This document shows positions 1-9,393 of a stretch of 64,000 bases of DNA, piece after piece. A model generated the notes under the pieces. The model saw only the letters and a list, made by a program, of their open reading frames with translations, was not told the origin of the DNA and made no database searches. Location of the stretch: positions 124,001 to 188,000 of the forward strand of contig LGRX02035220.1 in assembly GCA_001247695.2 (NCBI GenBank), written 5' to 3'. The position numbers were made by a program, and so were the translations under genes. The DNA comes from Cymbomonas tetramitiformis. Taxonomy: Eukaryota; Chlorophyta; Pyramimonadophyceae; Pyramimonadales; Pyramimonadaceae. Every line of letters begins with the position of its first letter. Positions within the stretch are counted from its first letter, which is position 1.

Positions 1-49
1 ATACGTATCTGGTATATTACAGGTATATCAAATGTGTACAGAGGCACTA

Positions 50-290
50 CTATGCGTCATCACACTTTCTGCAGTACCACATTCCAGTGGGGATGTCGGT
101 GAGCCCTGCGCATCGCACGTGCATAGCCTCTTTGCAGCCTGCCCTCTCACACAGAAGGAGCTCGCCACCGACTCTACACTTCCCGCATGTGTCAAAGTGA
201 CCATCACTACCTACGGGCCTATCAACGAGTGCAAGTTTCTCCATATTGCGGTCGCTCGTATCAAGTATCACCGCTGAATCCATGCAGGGG
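50..290 (-). other. C4HC3 PHD finger at the C-terminus of the transposase
   Basis: The last residues before the TAG stop (50-52) spell a complete C4HC3 zinc-finger pattern: CGKC, LLLC, AGC, a histidine in MHVRC, and CRKC. Spacing and the GMWYC segment before the last pair are typical of PHD fingers, which read histone tails. PHD fingers are found in some transposases but are not a standard part of the CACTA Tnp2 protein. The finger is in a different frame from the DUF4216-like block directly upstream, so its fusion to the transposase is an inference from adjacency and strand. Confidence 0.65.
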
Positions 291-3200
291 TGTTTGACTA
301 TCACTACTTGCGCTTGGACTTGATTGGCCAGTAGGTAGGGCTCTCGGTTGTCCATAGTGTACTTGGAGGTGTCCCATGGGTTGACACCTTGTCCACGCCG
401 AGGATGGAGTTCTTCAGCTTGAAGCTTGCGATCTGAGCTTCCGTGGGCACGGGTAGCCAATCACACTTTAAAAAAGTGTAGAGCACACCGCCAATGCTAA
501 CCCGCAGAATGGCGTTGATGATACCATACCTGCGCACGAAATGTTCAATGTTTTTGTAATATACGTACAACATATCCTCAATATGTTGGGGACGTATTGC
601 ATATATGTTGCAGAGATATACGAAAAGGCAAAGAAGCATGCAAACTGGTGGTTGAGGTCGTACCTGTCCTCCCACTCGTCATCGGCATCGGCATCATTCT
701 TGGGGAAGGATGCGCGGACGAAACACTGGGTTGTCACTTTCCCTTTGTCCCCGTCTCTAGTGCGATAGAAGACACCGCCGATGTTCACCTTGTTGTACTT
801 GGAACACATGGGTTCGGGACCCATCATGAGCGACTTCTCGTAAGCCATGTATTGACGACCAAGCCATCCTTCAGGGTCCTCCAATGGACCGAACGCGATC
901 GCGGGCACGCCACCCACCTCTTGTCGGTACCTATTTGCATGTTTAGAGCGCGCGGCATTCTCCCTGTGATGACAACATATTCTTAGTATACTTACAATAT
1001 ATGATAAACATACAGAAACAAGTTGACAATATGTTGCAGGTATACTACAGATAGTACATGCGTGCGAGCTTGCAGGTTGCACCTCCGCCGGAACAGGTCG
1101 TACTCAGCATGTTGTTGAAAAAGCTTTCGGTAAGCGGGAATACTCGCTCGCATCCAGCGGGTCAGTTGGTCAATCTCCAAGGACGTTAGCTCCAATGGCT
1201 TGCCCTTGTCCCCGAAGGTAGTGACCACGATGCCGGGAGCGGGGCCCGCCATCAAAGCCCGCGGGACACGGCCGGCAGTAGCTCTTTCTCGGTTCAAGAG
1301 CATGGTCAGGATGCCTCGTAGGGAGCGCAAGGTTTTCAACCTTAGATAGCCGTTCATGATGCTTGCCACGGGGAACGCATTGTTCTTCACCCACCTAGCT
1401 AGCTTGCCATTCATGGACTCGAAGGCATACATCCACCATTCACGCACAGGTCCGAATCGCAGGAGCAGATCGGCCCAGTGCCAGATTTTATGGGTGTTGA
1501 TTGCAAGCCACTGTGGAGGACCATTCGCTTCCAAGTCCTCAAAGAAAAGTCTGGTCTGCTCTCTCAAATACTCCATATCCTGCACGTACGAATCAATACG
1601 TTTGTAACATATATTCAACATACCTGTGACATGTGGAACTCATATCACACCAACATTGAATACGTACCTGAGGTTCTATGGAATGCGCAGTGCATTCCCG
1701 TATGGTGATAGTCAGTTTGGACACAATGTCCTGCAGCGCATTGTCGACTTCACCATCATCGCGAGGCCAAGAGGACAATACCGCCAACAACTTGGACTCG
1801 AAAGCCTTCAAAGCCGCATGCGCCTTGAGGTGCTTTGCGTATTTTGCGCCGTTGGAGGCGGTTGAGGTGCGCAACAAATGCTTATGCCCATCGCCCCACC
1901 GGGTGACTCCCCGCAACTCCTTCAAGAAGGCGAGTGCTGTTTCCCGAGAACGTAAGGTGGTCGAAGCCTTCGGACGCGGTGGGATCCCCCATGGACCGTT
2001 TGTCATTTTGTACACCTCATGCGGTTCCCCTGTCCGTGTTGCCGTATACCGTCAACACGTGTATGACATATTGAACACAATTACAGAAATGTTGCACTAA
2101 TACAAAACTCACCTTTCGAATTCTGCACCCACTCCGTTTGCCCCCATTCTGGGTGCAGGCCCTCCTCCTCGGCAAAGTTGCGCGCGGCCTCGTTGAAATC
2201 CAGCCCAAGCAGCGTTGTTGCAAGCCTGTTTCCCAAGTTCATGATTTCGTGCATAGGATCATAGAGCCAATCCAACGCCAAGTTAAAGTACGACAACCTT
2301 GCGAATGCGGCGGGCAACTTGAATCCGGTGGCCGAGAAACGTTCCGCCATGTCCGCTTTCGACCAACCTGATTTGGAAAGTGCCTCGTGTATTTCGCCCA
2401 TTCGCTTGACAAACTCATGCGTGTAGTTCTCCGGCGGCCCTGCATGGCACGTGCACAAGTAATACAACATATCTGTGGTATGTTGCAGGCATGTTGATGC
2501 ATGTTGCAAACATGCTGCAAACAATCAAACTGGGTGGCATAGCGATGAGAGCGTACCAGGAGGATGTTGCTTGAAGAATGCGTAGAAGATTCTTCCCAGC
2601 GCTGGACTGTGACATCCTTTCGTACGGCACAACATGCAACACTTGTAGGCGTTTACATCCATTCGCTTCCCGGCATCGACCAAGCCTTTGTAATCCATGA
2701 TCACCCCGAGTAGCATGCACCGTACACGAACATACTCCTCGGAAAAGGCGTCCCAAACTCCGCAGCCCGTCTCCCACAACTCCGTAGGCTTCTTCCGCAT
2801 TCGATGGTAGGTTGTCTCCCTCGGGGGTAACGTCAAGTGGAAATTGGTGAGGACTACGTTCCACATCAACAGTGACTACATCAATGAATCCAGGAATCCC
2901 GAAATAGTACCTGCCGTCGTCTAAACCAGCTGAATTTGCCGCCTCGAGCGCCTCGGGGGGCGCCTCGCCCGCATCTCTGCACAATATCGTCCCAACATGT
3001 TTCCAACATCCCATCAACATGCTGCAACCATCACGATAGCGTGCTGCAGCATAGTTACGGCTAAAGCAAGTAGGCAAGGAAACATGATGAGATGTATCAC
3101 CTGGAAAAGCTCTTCGATATGGACGATGAAATAGTCGACATTGAGGATGCCCGCAAGTCAGGCATGCTACTTCCGATGGTCCCATCTAAAGCATGCCCCT

Positions 3201-4700
3201 CGTGCGCCTCGTACGCCTCGGGGGGCGCCTCGCCCGCATCTCTGCACAATATCGTCCCAACATGTGTTCAGCATCCCATCAACATTCTGCAACCATCACG
3301 ATAGCGTGCTGCAGCACTATTGCAGCGAGCCACGTGAGGAATGGTGGGAGGGAAACCATGCCCCGCGAGAGTCCCTTACCTTGCACTCCCGCCGGCTAGT
3401 GGAGGGCTCGTGGGTGCCTCAGCATTGGGCGGCGGGGGGGACTCCTTGCTTTGGGCCTCGTGCGCCTCGGGGGGCGCCTCGCCCGCATCTCTGCACAATA
3501 TCGTCCCAACATGTGTTCAGCATCCCATCAACATGCTGCAACCATCACGATAGCGTGCTGCAGCACTATTGCAGCGAGCCACGTGAGGAATGGTGGGAGG
3601 GAAACCATGCCCCACGAGAGTCCCTTACCTTGCACTCCCGCCGGCTAGTGGAGGGCTCGTGGGTGCCTCAGCATTGGGCGGCGGGGGAGACTCCTTGCTT
3701 TGGGCCTCGTACGCCTCGGGGGGCGCCTCGCCCGCATCTCTGCACAATATCGTCCCAACATGTTTTCAGCATCCCATCAACATGCTGCAACCATCACGAT
3801 AGCGTGCTGCAGCACTATTGCAGCGAGCCACGTGAGGAATGGTGGGAGGGAAATCATGCCCCGCGAGAGTCCCTTACCTTGCCTCTTGCATGCCACGAAT
3901 CCTTTCGACAATCCGTTGCAAGCAATTAGGCACCGGTGGAACAAGTCGAAACGATTTCCCCTTAAAGGTTACCGTTGCCGGTTCTAGCTCCAAGATGTCG
4001 GAAGGTGGTAACCAAGTCGGCCACGCGGTATTGTCTGGAGATAAATCGTGCGCCAATCTGGAGAAATCGTGCGGGAGCAGTCGCGTTGGCAGCCACTTAT
4101 GATGCCATACATAGTGCGCATCGACTTTCCTGCAATGTGTTCCAGGATCCCTACAATATAATCTCAATATGTATGCAACATATGGTAACCATGTTGCATA
4201 CATGTAGCAAAGAGTCCTGTGAAGCAAGAAAGACACAACCTCAACGTCGAGAAGAAAGAGAAAGGGTGCTACCTCGCGGACAACTCCAGTTCCCTCGTAG
4301 ATATTGGAAGATGTGGAGGCGCAATCCACGCCAAAAGGCGTTCCTTCTTCGTAATCGTTTCATACTCCGGGTCGCGGAAGCCTTCCGCGGTACTCCAACC
4401 TTCCGGGAATATGAGCTTGATATTGGGAGGGGGTTTGAGGGATGTACCCTCCTGAGCATTGGAAGGTTTGATCGGCTCTCGATCGGCTAAGCACCCGCCT
4501 TGCGCGGGATTTCTCATCGCGCGCTTGGCTAACGAAGATTGTTGTACGGGGGGGGCCGCCTTCCCTTGGACGAGGGCGGCGGCTCTAGCCGAAGGCAAGC
4601 CGGTTCGATGTCGCTCCGCATCACTTGGTGATGATGATTGAGGGGATCGTTCATGGCGAGGTCGCTTTTCACCATGAACAATTTGATCTCCTCGGACCAT
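50..4700 (-). CDS. CACTA/Tnp2-type transposase gene, multi-exon, probably decayed
   Basis: Read on the minus strand, the blocks follow the usual order of CACTA (En/Spm) transposases. A Pro/basic N-terminal part lies at about 4700-3870. Then come small acidic Pro-rich exons (3740-2976), a Tnp2 core (2870-2525: MRKKPTELWE, LLGVIMDYKGL, a CCMLC cysteine cluster) and a region with DWLYDPMHEIMN (2410-2115). A block with FGPVREWWMYAFESMNGKLA (1600-1080) resembles DUF4218, a block with NIGGVFYRT plus YTFLKCDWLP (about 950-470) resembles DUF4216, and a PHD finger stands at the C-terminus. Introns of roughly 70-140 bp separate the blocks; for example the one ending near 538 joins DEWEDR to YGIINAI. 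Near 388-395 the frame must shift between the DUF4216 part and the downstream PHD part, so this copy may be inactive unless a tiny intron or a sequencing error explains it. Exact exon limits and the start codon are not fixed. No terminal CACTA repeats were found inside the window. Confidence 0.72.
2940..3860 (-). repeat. Tandem duplication of an exon-intron unit, 249-bp period
   Basis: Three full copies plus an older partial copy (2940-3060) of a 249-bp unit. On the minus strand each full unit holds a 111-bp exon (for example 3380-3490; 37 codons, acidic and Pro-rich, containing EAPPEAYEAQ and ESPPPPNAEAP) followed by a 138-bp intron with GTAAG donor and TGCAG acceptor. Because 111 is divisible by three, each added unit inserts 37 residues without breaking the frame. 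The copies differ by only a few bases, so the expansion is recent. The unit falls between the N-terminal part and the Tnp2 core of the transposase. Confidence 0.85.
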
Positions 4701-4939
4701 ACTGCATTGAAGTCCCCTTTACCACGCCCATCACCCTTCGAAAATGTACTGCAACTATGCTGTAATATGTTGGACATATACTGCGGACATATTGACGATA
4801 TAATGAAGGAACTTTCAAGTAAAGCAATAACCCAAAAGTAGGTTTTCGGACCCCCCCCACAAAAAACGCACACAAGCTATGTCGCAAAATATAGCTCCCG
4901 AGTCCATATAACAAGTCTCACCAGAATTGAAGAACATGT

Positions 4940-5130
4940 TTTTTCAACTTTTTTAGGGCTCACTTCAACACTTCCGCAGCATACTGAAAGGGGGGGCTAA
5001 AGGCAGGGCTCAAGGTCTTGAGCCCTCACTTGAGCCCTCACGTATTGAAGTGAGCCCTCACGTATTGAAGTGAGCCCTCACGTATTGAAGTGATCCCTGC
5101 CTTGAGCTCTGCAGGCGGTTGCACGCGGTT
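4940..5130. repeat. Short direct and inverted repeats (GAGCCCTCACGTATTGAAGT)
   Basis: A roughly 20-21-bp unit, GAGCCCTCACGTATTGAAGT, is repeated three times in tandem (about 5031-5095). A perfect small hairpin, AGGGCTCAAGGTCTTGAGCCCT, overlaps its left side and was noted by its arms only. The same TATTGAA and GAGCCCTC words recur in the foldback structure at 5170-5428 and at 7590-7600, so the pieces look like parts of one repeat family. No gene is visible here. Confidence 0.7.
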
Positions 5131-5169
5131 GCACGCATATTGGCCTTTACAAAAATTTAAAAAACTTTT

Positions 5170-5428
5170 TAGAGGAGAATCTGTTCAATACTACTTCAAT
5201 ACAAGAGGGCTCACTGCAATACGTTACCGCTTGCAGGCGTATTGAAATGGCGTATTGGAGATGTATTGAAAACTGCTGATGTCAGCTTTGCCAGTGCCAC
5301 GTCAGACGGATCTTCGCAAAACTGACTTGGCACTTTTTCGACCCATCTCCAATACGCCATTTCAATACGCCTGTAATCGCTAACGTATTGCAGTGAGCCC
5401 TCATGTATTGCAGTAGTATTGAACAGAT
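5170..5428. mobile_element. Foldback (MITE-like) element with about 85-bp arms
   Basis: The segment 5170-5255 is a near-perfect reverse complement of 5343-5428. Both arms contain TCCAATACGCCATTTCAATA and the CTCACTGCAATACG word in opposite orientation. The 90-bp spacer has no coding potential. A non-autonomous inverted-repeat element is the simplest reading. I could not define a target-site duplication. Confidence 0.65.
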
Positions 5429-5585
5429 TGAACAATTTTCGGGGAAACAATTTTGGAATTTTAATTTTTAGGAGAATCTGCACCCCTCGTTCGTGAATCG
5501 AACGGCCGAAATCGTAACTCAAGAAGTACCCCCAAAATACTCAAGAAGTCCCCCCGAAATGGTCCAAAATATGGTCTGGAAAAAC

Positions 5586-5655
5586 CCTTCACTGGGACTC
5601 GAACCCATCATCTTAAGGGTGTGAGAGCGACGCTAAACCACTACACCATTACAAT
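5586..5655 (-). tRNA. tRNA-like sequence, degenerate (possible SINE head)
   Basis: On the minus strand there is a good A box (TGGTGTAGTGG, 5638-5648) and a perfect B box (GGTTCGAGTCC, 5595-5605) at tRNA-like spacing, with a T-arm of four or more pairs around TTCGAGT. The acceptor halves do not pair and no convincing anticodon stem forms, so this is unlikely to be a working tRNA. A tRNA pseudogene or the Pol III promoter of a SINE are the likely alternatives. Confidence 0.4.
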
Positions 5656-5719
5656 GGATTGAATTCGTTGAGGGTAGTCTTTTTATCACTTTATCAGTGC
5701 AATGTCACTGAGAGTCTGA

Positions 5720-5775
5720 GACATCGCATCGCATCGCATCGTCATCATCGTCGTCATCGTCGATCGTGCTCGCAT
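5720..5775. repeat. CATCG/TCATCG microsatellite
   Basis: A short run of GCATC and CGTCATC units directly upstream of an open stretch that I could not assign to any gene. Confidence 0.8.
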
Positions 5776-6058
5776 GACGATGACGAGTCGATCCGATGTG
5801 ACTTCTGAACGGCAGGGAAAGTTTTTGAGCACTTCGAATTTTCTGAACGGTCAAGTTCAAACTCACGTTATTGCACTCTTCACAGTTCGCCGTCAGCAGT
5901 GTTGCAGCAGCCTCACCAGTGAGTTGCGTGCTGTGATATTTTTAATTCTCACAGGTTGCAATATGGCACTGGTTTGCAGTGCATGTTTTGGTTATGCGTG
6001 TGTATTATTTTGTGTGTGCTTCGCGCGCTCATACTTGGCATGCGTGAAACTTTGACTA

Positions 6059-6126
6059 GGAGTGAACGGGAAATTCCCGCGAGTCCTTTGCACTCGATAT
6101 AGTTGGTTCAAATCCAACTCACTCCA
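6059..6126 (+). tRNA. tRNA-like cloverleaf, possible Lys(TTT)
   Basis: All four stems pair perfectly. The acceptor is GGAGTGA/TCACTCC (7 bp), the D stem GGGA/TCCC with a 3-nt loop, the anticodon stem CGAGT/ACTCG around the loop CCTTTGC, the variable loop ATATA, and the T stem GTTGG/CCAAC around TTCAAAT, followed by discriminator A. The B box GGTTCAAATCC fits the Pol III consensus and a T-run follows. Three features are odd: the D loop is very short and lacks GG, position 33 is C instead of T, and no proper A box is present. An organelle-type tRNA moved to the nucleus, or a tRNA-derived repeat, is therefore as likely as a working cytosolic tRNA. The TTT anticodon is read from the loop position only. 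Confidence 0.45.
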
Positions 6127-6299
6127 CATCCCCCTTTTACTTTCCTTTGCTTCTTTCGTTGACGACTGCTACTTTCTTTCTTCTCTACTAAACGTTAGTT
6201 GGTTGGTTTCGTTTTTCAGATCCGCTGAAAACGTTCGCGTGGCGAAGTCATATTAGGTTTTCATCTCGCGTTCATATTCGCATTTATTTGAGGTTGCTC

Positions 6300-6655
6300 G
6301 GTTGTTAATTATGTTTTCAATAAAGGTTTATTTTGTGCTTTTCCGCTTTTTACTAAGTGTTGGCTCTTTACTTTCCTTTTCAGATTGGCTGTTTTCGAGG
6401 AGGGCGAAATGGAGGAAATCGACCGCCTCGAGTACAACGTCAACTTCAAGCATCCCTTCAAACATTATAGGTTGATAAGTCCTTTATGTTTTCAATAGAA
6501 TATTCTTTTGTGCGTTTCCGCTTTTTTACTAAGTGTTGGCTCTTTACTTTCCATTTTAGATCGGTTGTTTTGGAGCGAAGCGAGATGGAGAAAATCGACC
6601 GCCTCGAGTACAACGTCAACTTCAAGCATCCCGTCAAGCGTTCTAGATGAATACA
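6300..6655 (+). repeat. Tandem duplication carrying a possible exon (177-bp period)
   Basis: Two copies, about 6300-6475 and 6480-6655. Each has a T-rich intron-like stretch ending in a TTTTCAG or TTTTAG acceptor, followed by a GC-richer piece. That piece reads MEEIDRLEYNVNFKHP in copy 1 and MEKIDRLEYNVNFKHP in copy 2, each ending soon after in an in-frame stop. Protein-level conservation across a diverged flank suggests selection on coding sequence. The remaining exons of such a gene were not found, and I do not recognise the peptide. Confidence 0.45.
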
Positions 6656-6674
6656 TTGATTTTAGGTTGGCATC

Positions 6675-6760
6675 TTGTAAATAGAAAGTGCACGAGTAGA
6701 ACATCATTTTGCGTATTGTAAATAGAAAGTGCACGAGTAGAACATTATTTTGTGTATTCG
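6675..6760. repeat. 41-bp direct repeat, two copies
   Basis: The segment beginning GTAAATAGAAAGTGCACGAG occurs at about 6677 and again at 6718 with very few changes. Confidence 0.8.
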
Positions 6761-6899
6761 TTGGTATGATAAAATTTGATAGTCCCATTCGTATTCCTTT
6801 CTGCCTAGCTAGATACATGTTAATCGTAGTAAAGATGCTCGAGTGTTCCCTACTATTCTTATTTTGTTTATCTCGCATAGCATACGCATAGTGGAAACA

Positions 6900-7480
6900 T
6901 AGTGAACACACCGCATGTTGCAAATGTGCAATATGTATGCTATAGGTCTATAATATATATCCAACATAGGCAACTTTTATTTCAATACATATGCAATATG
7001 TCCACAGTATATATACAACATATTGAATTTGCATGTTCAATACGTATACAATAGGTCCGCAGTATGTATCCAACATACTGAATGTTCCGTTTCAATATAT
7101 ATGCAATATGTCCGCAATATATATACAACATATTGAATTTTCATGTTCAATATGTATGCAATAGGTCCGCAGTATGTATCCAATATACTAAATGTACCGT
7201 TTCAATACATATTCAATAGGTCCACAATATATATACAACATATTGAATTTACATGTTCAATACGTATGCAATATGTCCTCAGTATGTATCCAACATACTG
7301 AATGTTCCGTTTCAATACATATTCAATAGGTCCACAATATATATACAACATATTGAATTTACATGTTCAATACGTATGCAGTAGGTCCGCAATGTGTATC
7401 CAACATATTGAATGTTGACTTACAATATGTATACAATATGTATACAATATGTGGGCAATATGTCTGCAACATGCCTTCAT
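6900..7480. repeat. AT-rich satellite built from CAACATATTGAATTT words
   Basis: About 60-bp units alternate CAATATGTCCGCAGTATGTA and CAACATATTGAATTT-like words, with a higher-order period of about 120 bp. The TGCAATATG and CAACATAT words are also the common theme of the introns of the transposase gene at 50-4700. No coding potential. Confidence 0.8.
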
Positions 7481-7489
7481 AGTGTTTGC

Positions 7490-7745
7490 GACATGCATGG
7501 TGCATGTCTCCAACCCTATACTACACATGTGTTGAAGGCATATTGAAATAACTCTCTGCATCAGAACTTCAATATGTCTCCAATACATGAGGGCTCACTG
7601 CAATACTATGTTGAACACATGTTGGAGCGCTTGCAGGCATATTGCACACATATTGTAACATTTTTTATTGTATTGAACATTTATTGTCAATACGCGTGCA
7701 ATATGCCTGCAATATGTGTTCAATACGATGTATTGCACGCGTCCA
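7490..7745. repeat. Imperfect inverted repeat of the same AT-rich family
   Basis: Contains GAACACATGTTGGAGCGCTT and GCAATATGCCTGCAATATGT on opposite arms, plus the GAGGGCTCACTGCAATAC word seen in the foldback at 5170-5428. This links the two loci. Not coding. Confidence 0.5.
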
Positions 7746-7749
7746 GAAA

Positions 7750-8850
7750 CGTAGGGTTTCCATAGGCATGTCATCCCTGTGCCCACCCTATGCCCGCCCT
7801 TGGGAACGCTCGGGAAAATCAGGAAATATTTTCCAAAGGCTTGGAAAGTTTTCCATAGGGTATTTCCATAGGGATACCCCCTTTTGGAGTTTCCATAGGG
7901 TTTCTATAGGGCTGTATGCCTATGGAAAAGGACGTTCCATAGGCATGGAAGGCCGTATAATCACCCTATGGAAAAGTAAACATTTCCATAGGATGACTAT
8001 AGGCATAACCAGGACTATGGAAAACCCTATGGAAAATGTAAACCCTTCCATAGGGCGGCTATAGGCATAGGGGGCCGATGGAAAGCCCTATGGAAAATAT
8101 AACTTTCCCATACGCTTTCCATAGGCATGTCCAAGGGCGGGCGTAGGGCGGGCGTACGGATAGCGCACCTATGGAAACTTAGCGTATACTATGAGTTTTC
8201 CACAAGGTTTTCCATAGGGCGGGCATTACGATAGTACACCAATGGAAATGTACAATTCGCCCTGCGTATTCTCGGGAATAAAGTCGTAATTCCATAGGGC
8301 CTTCCATAGGGATGCCATAGGTATGGTAGGCCTATGGAAACGTATAATTCACTCTGCGTATTCTCGGGAATATCAACGTAATTCCATAGGGCTTTCCATA
8401 GGGCCCCCATAGGGATAGTATACCTATGGAAATATACAATTCATTCTGCGTATTCTCGGTCAATAAAGACGTAATTCCATAGGGGTTTCCATAGGGTTAG
8501 CTATAGGGATAACACAGGGTGAGCATGCCGTAGGTATACTCCTGATACAGGTGGCAAAGTCGATACCTATAGTATCCATATGGAATACGTTTCCACACGT
8601 ATACCGTACGTATGGAACCGAGTTCCATAGGTATAGCCAGCCTATGGAATGAGCTTTCCCAGGGGTGAGCCACCCAGTGGAAAGGTCTTCCGTAGGTATA
8701 CCATCCGTATGGAAACATGTTTCCCAAGGGATACCGTACCTGTGAAAGGGTTTCCATAGGTATAACCATTCAGGTTTCATAGGGTGAGCATAGGGTGATG
8801 ATTCATGATATATCCAGGCTTTCCATAGGGCTTTTACTACATATATACAG
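7750..8850. repeat. TTCCATAGG/CCTATGGAA repeat block
   Basis: Dozens of copies of TTTCCATAGGG and its complement CCCTATGGAAA occur in both orientations over 1.1 kb. Between about 8230 and 8480 they are organised into roughly 92-bp units that also contain CTGCGTATTCTCGGG. The word is nearly self-complementary around CCATAGG/CCTATGG, so the whole block can fold into many hairpins. Open frames here are by-products of the repeat (Pro/Ile/Met-rich in all frames) and were not annotated. Confidence 0.85.
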
Positions 8851-8894
8851 TACATATTAATATACAGAATAATTCCATCTATGAAATGAACAAG

Positions 8895-9393
8895 TTATTC
8901 GTCATGTAAGTCGCCCACAAAATCTACATGCCTATCTAGTATGAGCATCATCTTGTCTTTATCATATCTCCATGGTGGATCATTGAAACCGAGTTTGTGC
9001 TCGCCGAGATAATATACCAACCTATTTGCATCGGGTCGTCCAGCTGGAATTCTCTTGGTCGTGATGAACCGGTCAAAGTTCCATGGAATGGGTACAATGC
9101 ACACCAAGCACTCAATCTCAAATGCTTAAAAGAGCCCAATATCGCGGAGGTAGTCCATATCGCAGCAAGTCGCCGTCCCAAGGATCCAAAAGCCACTCAT
9201 AAAGCGCACAAAACGGTATACCAAACGTTTCCGCCCGTGGTCCGTAGCGCCCTGAAAGCAATACGCAGTTTTTAAAGCGCAAACGCGCCCCAAAACGCCC
9301 GCAAGTCGCAACCGAACCCACACTGATACCAAGTTGAACCGGGCACTCCGGTAGCTTCGAATACACTTGTAATACACATATGTATACTGTCAA
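8895..9393 (-). CDS. Possible coding remnant of unknown function
   Basis: Two adjacent minus-strand frames look protein-like. Upstream is a segment with FGIPFCALYEWLLDPWDGD (9118-9393). Downstream is a segment with IPWNFDRFITTKRIPAGRPD and DKMMLILDRHVDFVGDLHDE before the stop at 8895 (8895-9107). They would join through a frameshift or small intron near 9110. I do not recognise the product and no domain is evident, so this may be a decayed gene or transposon piece. Confidence 0.3.

Noticed and set aside
7750..8855. Several frames of 70-140 codons in the TTCCATAGG block
   Set aside because: All are made of the same repeated word in different frames; none has independent support.
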